Under the pieces are notes generated by a model. The model had not been told where the DNA came from and did no database searches. It saw only the letters and a list, made by a program, of their open reading frames with translations. Below are positions 1 to 4,193 of a DNA stretch of 7,191 nt, piece by piece (within the stretch, counting starts at the first letter, position 1; every line of letters starts with the position of its first letter). This DNA is from XYD1-FULL-44-32 sp964433715 (GTDB lineage Bacteria; Patescibacteriota; Minisyncoccia; Phycocordibacterales; XYD1-FULL-46-19): contig CAYSSL010000027.1 in assembly GCA_964433715.1 (NCBI GenBank), positions 1-7,191 of the forward strand, in the 5' to 3' direction. A program made the position numbers and the translations under genes.

Positions 1-311
1 TCCTCCATCGCTTGGTCTACCGAGGCGGCGGCACTTTGTGCTGGAGCGCGCAAACCACCTTCCGGCTCGTTGATCTTTAAGTTAACGCGGGCATTGTTCT
101 TCATACCGACAACACGCAACAAGGTACGGATCGCTTTGGCGGTATTACCCTGCCGACCAATAATCTTACCCATATCCTCCGGATTAACATCCAGAGTAAT
201 CAAGACTCCCATCTCATCAACCTTACGATCAACTTTCACACTCTGTGGGTGATCGACTAAAGCCTTTACGACCATCTCAAGAAAATCTTTGTCTGAATAA
301 TTTTCAGCCAT
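1..311 (-). CDS. khpA: KhpA-like KH-domain RNA-binding protein (3' end missing)
   Basis: Reading the minus strand from the ATG at 311-309 gives 103 codons before the window edge, so the C-terminus is missing. Residues about 8-80 match a small single KH domain. The nucleic-acid-binding GxxG loop is visible as IIGRQGNTA, with G52-R-Q-G55, followed by the helix KAIRTLLRVVG. Family knowledge: KhpA (YlqC) proteins are about 75-80 aa, bind RNA in the cytoplasm, often pair with KhpB, and are commonly encoded beside rpsP, as here. This protein continues past the KH domain into an Ala/Ser/Gln-rich stretch (from about residue 84), so it is longer than the usual form. The start is chosen because the KH fold begins soon after it and a -10-like box lies 6 nt upstream. 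It lies downstream of rpsP but is separated from it by a strong hairpin, so it probably has its own promoter. Confidence 0.88.
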   Translation of the reverse strand, partial: MAENYSDKDFLEMVVKALVDHPQSVKVDRKVDEMGVLITLDVNPEDMGKIIGRQGNTAKAIRTLLRVVGMKNNARVNLKINEPEGGLRAPAQSAAASVDQAME

Positions 312-317
312 CGTAGT

Positions 318-323
318 ATTATG
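318..323 (-). promoter_or_regulatory. Candidate -10 box for leaderless khpA
   Basis: On the minus strand this reads CATAAT and is followed by exactly 6 nt and then the khpA ATG. The same spacing occurs at other starts in this window. No convincing -35 is visible at 16-18 bp (TTTACA lies only 11 bp upstream), so this is weaker than the other promoters. No Shine-Dalgarno sequence precedes the ATG. Confidence 0.45.
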
Positions 324-401
324 CTAAAAAGCTTTGTAAATGAAGAAAGAAAAAATAATCTCCCTCTTTGTTTCAATTCTAGGTTAAAGGAAAGCAAAAG
401 T

Positions 402-448
402 CAAAACCAAAAAACACCATCTGTTTTGATTGGTGTTTGTTGGTTTTG
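402..448 (-). terminator. Long hairpin terminator immediately after rpsP
   Basis: Arms 402-419 and 431-448 pair over 18 positions with one A/G mismatch (411/439) around an 11-nt loop (420-430). Read on the minus strand, the inner 8-bp stem is followed by six Ts, as in an intrinsic terminator. The outer pairs then extend it. It begins 1 nt after the rpsP stop codon and separates rpsP from khpA. It may act as a terminator, as a 3'-end stabiliser of the S16 mRNA, or both. Confidence 0.75.
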
Positions 449-449
449 T

Positions 450-902
450 TTATTCAGTTTCGCTTGGTTTAGTGTCCGCTTCTTCCTCTACTGGAGCCGG
501 AGTTGTTTCAACAGGAACTTCCTCTTTTGGCTCCTCGGGAGCGGTGTCCTCGGTTACCATTTCAACCTCTGGTGCAGCTGGAGCGGCAGCGACAGCAGCT
601 GGTGCCGCTTCGACAACCTTAGGTTCCACTGCAACCATCTTTGGCAAGTTGTTAACAGTTTTACCTTCTACTACACCAAAACGAACAAGCATATTATTTA
701 CAGTGCTTGAAGTCTGAGCACCTTTCTCTATCCAGTGTTTAATCCGATCAGCATTTAATTGAGGTTTACCCTGACGAGCATCGTACGCACCAAGAATCTC
801 TAAAAACTTACCACTCTGTGGACCGTTTTGTGATTCAGTAACAACCACCCGAAAAGAGGGGTCATTTTTACGTCCGACTCGCTGAAGTCTTAGCTTTAAC
901 AT
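450..902 (-). CDS. rpsP: 30S ribosomal protein S16 with acidic C-terminal extension
   Basis: The 150-residue product starts MLKLRLQRVGRKNDPSFRVV, the typical S16 N-terminus, followed by GKFLEILGAYD and LNADRIKHWIEKGAQ, all hallmarks of bacterial S16. S16 binds 16S rRNA and is needed for 30S assembly. The core is residues 1 to about 80, the length of the whole protein in most bacteria. Residues from about 88 to 150 form an added low-complexity tail rich in Ala, Pro, Val and Glu, probably disordered and acidic. The start is fixed by the conserved N-terminus. It is divergent from rnr, with a good promoter only 8 nt before the ATG and no Shine-Dalgarno sequence, so it is probably translated from a leaderless or nearly leaderless mRNA. 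The neighbouring khpA is a classical partner. Confidence 0.96.
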   Translation of the reverse strand: MLKLRLQRVGRKNDPSFRVVVTESQNGPQSGKFLEILGAYDARQGKPQLNADRIKHWIEKGAQTSSTVNNMLVRFGVVEGKTVNNLPKMVAVEPKVVEAAPAAVAAAPAAPEVEMVTEDTAPEEPKEEVPVETTPAPVEEEADTKPSETE

Positions 903-910
903 ACCGCCGT

Positions 911-939
911 ATCGTAGCAGAAATCCTAGCCGTGGTCAA
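911..939 (-). promoter_or_regulatory. rpsP promoter, extended -10 type
   Basis: On the minus strand there is a -35 TTGACC (934-939), a 17-bp spacer, and -10 TACGAT (911-916) preceded by TGC, the extended -10 signature. Only 8 nt separate the -10 from the rpsP ATG, so transcription would begin almost at the start codon. This is the best match to a sigma-70 type promoter in the window. Confidence 0.75.
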
Positions 940-946
940 CATTTGT

Positions 947-955
947 TGATATACT
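947..955 (+). promoter_or_regulatory. rnr promoter, extended -10
   Basis: TGA followed by TATACT (-10 at 950-955) ends 9 nt before the rnr ATG. No good -35 is seen at 17 bp (TAGCCG at 927-932), which is compatible with an extended -10 promoter. It lies back to back with the rpsP promoter, whose -35 is only about 10 bp away, so the two polymerases may compete. Confidence 0.6.
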
Positions 956-964
956 CACCCATAC

Positions 965-2911
965 ATGGATAAACACAAAGACCAAAAGCCTTCCCCCACC
1001 ATAGAGGGCGCTATTAAAATCAACTCCAAAGGGTTGGGTTTTGTCTTAAATGAAAAGACTGGGGAATTTGTCTCTATTGAGAATAATCTCCTCCATACCG
1101 CTCTTCATGGCGACACCGTCGCGGTTCTCCTCCACCCCGAGACTAAATTGGGTCAAACCGGTGAAGTCGTCAAAATTGTAAAACGAGCCAAGACTAGCTT
1201 TGTTGGCATAGTAGAAGAAGAAGCCGAGTCATATTTTCTCGTACCAGACGATCGCAGAATGTACACCGACATACTACTCTCACCAAAACCAGATCTAAAA
1301 CGTCTTGATATTAAAGCTGGCGATAAAGTGTTGGTTGAGATGACCGAGTGGGCTACGGGTGCCAGAAATCCTATTGGTATTATTGTCCAAAAAATCGGAA
1401 CCCCCGGTGATCACGAAACCGAAATGCGTTCCATCGTAATGGAACGAGGTTTTATTTTAGATTTTCCTCCCCAAGTGGAAAAAGAAGCCGATGAAATTGG
1501 CAAGAACGCAGTATCTCATATTGCCGAAGAAGCTAAGAATCGCCGAGATTTTCGTTCTACTTTTACCTGTACTATTGACCCTGTTGACGCCAAAGACTTC
1601 GATGATGCTCTTTCAATTAAAACTTTAGACGATGGCAACTTTGAAGTAGGGGTCCATATTGCCGATGTTTCTCACTATGTTCGGTCTGGCAACGCCCTAG
1701 ACGATGAGGCTCGCAAACGCGCCACCTCTATTTATTTGGTAGACCGCACCATTCCCATGTTGCCCGAAGTCCTGTCCAACAATGTTTGTAGTTTGGTCCC
1801 CCACGAGGATCGCCTCACTTTTGCCGCTGTTTTTATAATGGACCGAAAAGGAAATATTAAAGACGAGTGGTATGGTCGGACGATAATAAATTCCACCCGC
1901 CGTTTTTCCTACGAGGAGGTCCAAACTATCCTAGACAAAGAAACTGGTGAATATGCCGACGAGCTTTTAGCTTTGCGCGATATGGCCCGTGGTTTGCGTG
2001 AACGTAAAATAGAAGCCGGAGCAATAACTTTTGAAGACACCGAGGTTAAATTTAAACTAGATGAAAACGGTAAACCTATTGGGGTCTATAAAAAAGAACG
2101 CACCGAATCACACCTTTTAATTGAAGATTTTATGCTTCTGGCCAACAAAAAAGTTGCCGAATACGCCTCGCGGGCGCACAAAGGAGACAGCGACGCCTTT
2201 GTTTATCGCATCCACGACTTTCCTAATATGGAAAAAATTGCCAATTTACAAAGTTTTCTCTTGCCTCTAGGTTACAACCTAAAGATTGAGGATGAAGAAA
2301 TATCACCGACCGAATTAAATAAACTTCTAGAAAAAGCTAAAGGGGCGCCCGAAGAAGATATTATCAACCGCGCCGCGGTGCGGGCCATGTCTAAAGCCAT
2401 TTACTCTACCCGTAATATTGGGCACTGGGGGCTCGCCTTTTCTCACTACACCCACTTCACTTCACCTATTCGGCGCTACCCCGATGTTTTGGTCCACCGC
2501 TTGCTGGCCGACTATCTCGCCGGCAAAAAGCCAACTCCCGCCACCCTCATCTCGATCGCCGAAGATGTCGTGCACTCCACCGAAATGGAAATAAAAGCCG
2601 CCGAAGCCGAACGCGAATCTATTCGCTACAAACAAGTTGAATATATGTTGGATAAAATTGGCAATGAATACGATGGCGTGATTTCCGGTGTCACCGAGTG
2701 GGGTATCTTTGTTGAAGAAAACGAAACCAAGACCGAGGGTTTGGTGCGCCTTGGCTCCCTTGGCGACGACTATTATGAATACAACGAAAAAACCTTTGCT
2801 ATTGTCGGCAAAAAAACAAATAAAACCTTTCGGCTAGGCGACAAAGTAAAAGTAAAACTTGTCAGCGCTGACCTGACCAAAAAAACTATTGATTTTGAGT
2901 TTGTGAAATAA
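965..2911 (+). CDS. rnr: Ribonuclease R (RNase II/R family 3'-5' exoribonuclease)
   Basis: The 648-residue protein has N-terminal cold-shock-like OB domains (about 10-145), the RNB catalytic domain (about 190-520) and a C-terminal S1 domain (about 568-648). The active-site motif reads TIDPVDAKDFDDAL; D205, D211, D213 and D214 correspond to the four metal-binding aspartates known in E. coli RNase R. The family signature is present as HFTSPIRRYPDVLVHR (497-512). RNase R degrades structured RNA processively from the 3' end and takes part in rRNA and mRNA quality control in the cytoplasm. It is shorter than E. coli RNase R (813 aa) and lacks the Lys-rich tail, so RNase II-like behaviour cannot be excluded; the divided catalytic motif is shared by both. 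The ATG at 965 fits the promoter 9 nt upstream and the absence of a Shine-Dalgarno site. It probably forms an operon with the next gene, 4 nt downstream. Confidence 0.95.
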   Translation: MDKHKDQKPSPTIEGAIKINSKGLGFVLNEKTGEFVSIENNLLHTALHGDTVAVLLHPETKLGQTGEVVKIVKRAKTSFVGIVEEEAESYFLVPDDRRMYTDILLSPKPDLKRLDIKAGDKVLVEMTEWATGARNPIGIIVQKIGTPGDHETEMRSIVMERGFILDFPPQVEKEADEIGKNAVSHIAEEAKNRRDFRSTFTCTIDPVDAKDFDDALSIKTLDDGNFEVGVHIADVSHYVRSGNALDDEARKRATSIYLVDRTIPMLPEVLSNNVCSLVPHEDRLTFAAVFIMDRKGNIKDEWYGRTIINSTRRFSYEEVQTILDKETGEYADELLALRDMARGLRERKIEAGAITFEDTEVKFKLDENGKPIGVYKKERTESHLLIEDFMLLANKKVAEYASRAHKGDSDAFVYRIHDFPNMEKIANLQSFLLPLGYNLKIEDEEISPTELNKLLEKAKGAPEEDIINRAAVRAMSKAIYSTRNIGHWGLAFSHYTHFTSPIRRYPDVLVHRLLADYLAGKKPTPATLISIAEDVVHSTEMEIKAAEAERESIRYKQVEYMLDKIGNEYDGVISGVTEWGIFVEENETKTEGLVRLGSLGDDYYEYNEKTFAIVGKKTNKTFRLGDKVKVKLVSADLTKKTIDFEFVK

Positions 2912-2915
2912 AAAT

Positions 2916-3362
2916 ATGAAATGGTATTTTGCTTCTAGAATGCGCCACCGAGAAGTTATAAAGGCTCTTGGTGAGATTTTAGAAAAACATGGTCATCAGT
3001 TTTCATTTGACTGGGCTAGCCAGCCAAGCTTAAAACCCTATGTGGAAAACCAAAACCAATGTCGCACAGCAGCTGGTGCTATTGGAGAAGCTCTAAAACA
3101 TACCGATGTTTTTGTTTTAATATCTGACGAAGCCGGAACAGATATGTTTATAGAAACCGGCATAGCTATAGGTTGTAAAAAAGATGGAGCTTCAATTTAT
3201 AATGTTGGACCATATAACAAGCGGTCATTAATGCAATTTCATCCAGACATTAAACAAGTTGATAATCTGGAAGATATTTTTAAATTACACCTCCCAGAAG
3301 CTATTACCGAAGTGCAAGAATTGGACAAAAAATTAGCCCTTGAATTTTCTGGTGATAAATAG
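2916..3362 (+). CDS. Nucleoside 2-deoxyribosyltransferase-like protein
   Basis: The 148-residue protein starts MKWYFASRMRHREVI, resembling the beta1-loop of the nucleoside 2-deoxyribosyltransferase/DUF4406 fold. The centre contains DVFVLISDEAGTDMFIETG (64-82), which matches the family pattern of a hydrophobic strand, a Gly-Thr loop and a conserved Glu next to Gly; E80 is the likely counterpart of the catalytic Glu. Family members cleave or exchange N-glycosidic bonds of deoxynucleosides or nucleotides; the substrate here cannot be told. The length is normal for the fold (about 140-160 aa). It starts 4 nt after the rnr stop with no Shine-Dalgarno sequence, so translation is probably coupled to rnr. 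Pairing with an RNA-degrading enzyme suggests nucleotide salvage or detoxification, but that is inference. The stop is TAG. No terminator is seen after it. Confidence 0.75.
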   Translation: MKWYFASRMRHREVIKALGEILEKHGHQFSFDWASQPSLKPYVENQNQCRTAAGAIGEALKHTDVFVLISDEAGTDMFIETGIAIGCKKDGASIYNVGPYNKRSLMQFHPDIKQVDNLEDIFKLHLPEAITEVQELDKKLALEFSGDK

Positions 3363-3364
3363 TC

Positions 3365-3392
3365 TTGCCAGATTTTACTGCTCTGCTACGCT
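3365..3392 (+). promoter_or_regulatory. Promoter of the leader ORF / small-gene module
   Basis: A -35 TTGCCA (3365-3370), a 16-bp spacer and an extended -10 TGC-TACGCT (3384-3392) end 6 nt before the ATG at 3399. It resembles the rpsP promoter (TGC-TACGAT) closely and follows the window's leaderless spacing. An overlapping TATAAA (3392-3397) is an alternative -10. Confidence 0.6.
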
Positions 3393-3398
3393 ATAAAT

Positions 3399-3470
3399 AT
3401 GAAGGTCAATTACGCTAAGTTGCTACAGCTCCTCCTTACCACCTCGGGTGGAGGTTTTGCTGGTGCGTAA
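3399..3470 (+). CDS. Candidate leaderless 23-codon leader peptide, Leu-rich
   Basis: An ATG 6 nt after the -10 box opens a 23-codon frame ending in TAA (3468-3470). Codons 8-13 read L-L-Q-L-L-L, using TTG, CTA, CTC, CTC and CTT, then Thr-Thr-Ser and a Gly-Gly-Gly-Phe-Ala-Gly-Ala end. It is too short for usual gene calling. Its position (promoter immediately before, perfect intrinsic terminator 28 nt after the stop, no other promoter evident before the next gene) is that of a regulatory leader peptide such as those of leu, trp or his operons. I infer that ribosome movement over the Leu codons could control the terminator. Alternatives are a stand-alone micro-peptide or a chance frame. No similarity to a known leader peptide is claimed. 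Confidence 0.5.
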   Translation: MKVNYAKLLQLLLTTSGGGFAGA

Positions 3471-3518
3471 TTCCCAAGTCTGGAATCAAATACCCGCAAG
3501 CCCTCCACTCGGAGGGCT
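3408..3518 (+). promoter_or_regulatory. Candidate transcription attenuator with mutually exclusive stems
   Basis: Arm 1 (CCTCC, 3431-3435) lies within the Leu codons and pairs with arm 2 (GGAGG, 3450-3454). Arm 2, read as GTGGAGG (3448-3454), pairs over 7 Watson-Crick bases plus one wobble with arm 3 (CCTCCAC, 3502-3508). Arm 3 is also the 5' side of the terminator and pairs with arm 4 (3511-3518). The 1:2, 2:3 and 3:4 choices match amino-acid attenuator logic. An outer 8-bp helix, AATTACGC (3408-3415) with GCGTAATT (3465-3472), could enclose arms 1 and 2, so a ligand-sensing or protein-sensing RNA is an alternative. Arm 1 with its next bases, CCTCCTTA, equals the usual anti-Shine-Dalgarno sequence. 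Folding energies were not computed. Confidence 0.5.
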
Positions 3519-3521
3519 TTT
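3499..3521 (+). terminator. Intrinsic terminator between leader ORF and first small gene
   Basis: An 8-bp perfect stem AGCCCTCC / GGAGGGCT (3499-3506 with 3511-3518) has a 4-nt loop and runs into TTTT. It sits upstream of the 58-aa gene, which has no clear promoter of its own after it, so expression of that gene would require read-through. Confidence 0.8.
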
Positions 3522-3548
3522 CATTTGGTCTTTCAACATAAGCACAAG

Positions 3549-3554
3549 AAGGAG
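3549..3554 (+). promoter_or_regulatory. Shine-Dalgarno site of the 58-aa gene
   Basis: AAGGAG lies 7 nt before the ATG at 3562. It decides the start against a longer in-frame reading that would begin at a GTG at 3448, inside the leader region and through the terminator. Confidence 0.8.
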
Positions 3555-3561
3555 AATAAAT

Positions 3562-3738
3562 ATGGTCGAAGAAAACCGCCCCATCTCCCAGCCGGTGTCA
3601 CCCGACTGGAACGCGGAAACCGGCACCCCCAGCGGGCATATTGGTCCCCTCATCAGGACGACAACTTATGACCAGCTGCGACTGCTTAGCCTGCTCGCCG
3701 AAGAAGAGGAGAAGGTATGGGCCGACCGACCCAACTAA
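3562..3738 (+). CDS. Small acidic protein of unknown function (58 aa)
   Basis: I do not recognise this protein. It has a Pro-rich, probably extended N-terminal half (ENRPISQPVSPDW, then a Gly/Thr/Pro segment) and a C-terminal helix-prone stretch, TTTYDQLRLLSLLAEEEEKV, with a Glu run. No signal peptide, membrane segment or Cys is present. It is reliably translated: there is a strong Shine-Dalgarno site at optimal spacing, a terminator-like hairpin after it, and high-GC codons (ACC, CTG, GAG) unlike the A/T-ending codons of rnr. The candidate attenuator lies directly upstream, and the 79-aa gene with the same Shine-Dalgarno/hairpin design lies downstream. A cytoplasmic adaptor or ribosome-associated small protein would fit, but nothing in the sequence proves it. 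Confidence 0.7.
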   Translation: MVEENRPISQPVSPDWNAETGTPSGHIGPLIRTTTYDQLRLLSLLAEEEEKVWADRPN

Positions 3739-3766
3739 AAACACCTTTCTCCTTCTCTTCCACCCA

Positions 3767-3796
3767 CCCCCTAGGGCGCTTGCGCGACCTAGGGGG
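3767..3796 (+). repeat. 30-nt hairpin repeat, copy 1
   Basis: The arms CCCCCTAGG (3767-3775) and CCTAGGGGG (3788-3796) enclose an inner GCG-CTTG-CGC hairpin followed by an unpaired GA. It is identical over all 30 nt to 4120-4149 and diverges at once on both sides. It stands 28 nt after the stop of the 58-aa gene. The following bases (TTAATCTTG) are a poor U-tract, so it may be a weak terminator, a 3'-end protector or a dispersed REP-like element. Confidence 0.8.
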
Positions 3797-3802
3797 TTAA
3801 TC

Positions 3803-3831
3803 TTGCACAATTTAATTTTTTACGATTAACT
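3803..3831 (+). promoter_or_regulatory. Weak candidate promoter for the 79-aa gene
   Basis: TTGCAC (3803-3808) and TTAACT (3826-3831) are spaced 17 bp apart and would give a leader of about 20 nt carrying the Shine-Dalgarno site. The -10 matches only half of the consensus. Read-through from the upstream small gene past the imperfect hairpin is the alternative. Confidence 0.3.
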
Positions 3832-3848
3832 TACTCCAGACTTAAAAT

Positions 3849-3853
3849 GGAGG
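3849..3853 (+). promoter_or_regulatory. Shine-Dalgarno site of the 79-aa gene
   Basis: GGAGG lies 7 nt before the ATG at 3861, the same spacing as for the 58-aa gene, and fixes this start. Confidence 0.8.
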
Positions 3854-3860
3854 ACACGTT

Positions 3861-4100
3861 ATGGCGGGATATTACGAAGAAACAAAAGCCGAGGGTATGG
3901 CCCTGATTGAGGCCCTCATGAGCCACGAAGTCGGTCTGGAGAACTTCCGACTCTGGGTCAGGAACCCCGCATTAGTGGCCGAATTGGCGGCCACTCTAAC
4001 CGGCAAAGAAGGGAGTTTGCGCCGAGTTGAAGAGAGCGGTGATCCGATGTACCCCGGTATAACGGTGGAGGCGCCGCTCGACGGCTATCTTCCCATATAA
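3861..4100 (+). CDS. Small acidic protein of unknown function (79 aa)
   Basis: I do not recognise this protein. The first two thirds look helical and amphipathic (EETKAEGMALIEALMSHEVG, then NFRLWVRNPALVAELAATL), followed by a charged linker and a Pro/Gly C-terminus ending YLPI. It has no Cys, signal peptide or membrane segment. The coding region uses GAG, CTG, GCC and GGC codons more than rnr does, suggesting high expression, a recent origin or transfer. A GGAGG site 7 nt upstream and a true terminator after it support a real gene. It shares the arrangement and the 3' hairpin with the 58-aa gene, but I see no sequence similarity between the two proteins, so they look like separate cassettes under common 3'-end control. 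Confidence 0.75.
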   Translation: MAGYYEETKAEGMALIEALMSHEVGLENFRLWVRNPALVAELAATLTGKEGSLRRVEESGDPMYPGITVEAPLDGYLPI

Positions 4101-4119
4101 GTTTCAGTGTCTTCTAGAC

Positions 4120-4155
4120 CCCCCTAGGGCGCTTGCGCGACCTAGGGGGATTTTT
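4120..4155 (+). terminator. 30-nt hairpin repeat, copy 2, with U-tract
   Basis: The 30-nt hairpin of 3767-3796 recurs exactly (arms 4120-4128 and 4141-4149). Here it is followed by A and five Ts, making a good intrinsic terminator for the 79-aa gene. It also lies between convergent genes. On the minus strand it has no T-tract on its far side, so termination of the DUF2207 gene here is less clear. Confidence 0.85.
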
Positions 4156-4193
4156 ATAAAAGAACGTAAAACTAAATTTAGATCAATTTTATT

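Noticed and set aside
321..717. Two plus-strand open frames of 129 and 95 codons opposite rpsP
   Set aside because: They lie over the hairpin and the low-complexity tail of S16 on the other strand. Their Ser/Ala/Thr repeats are mirror products of that tail, and they have no Shine-Dalgarno sequence or promoter.
3448..3738. Longer 96-codon reading of the first small gene from a GTG at 3448
   Set aside because: It would run through the leader ORF's end and the intrinsic terminator. The Shine-Dalgarno site at 3549-3554 points to the ATG at 3562.
3598..3829. Overlapping open frames on both strands around the 58-aa gene (70 and 62 codons)
   Set aside because: They are shadows that cross the 30-nt hairpin and lack initiation signals.
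4172..4181. CTAAATTTAG palindrome as terminator of the DUF2207 gene
   Set aside because: It is too short and AT-rich to form a stable stem, with no clear T-run positioned after it.
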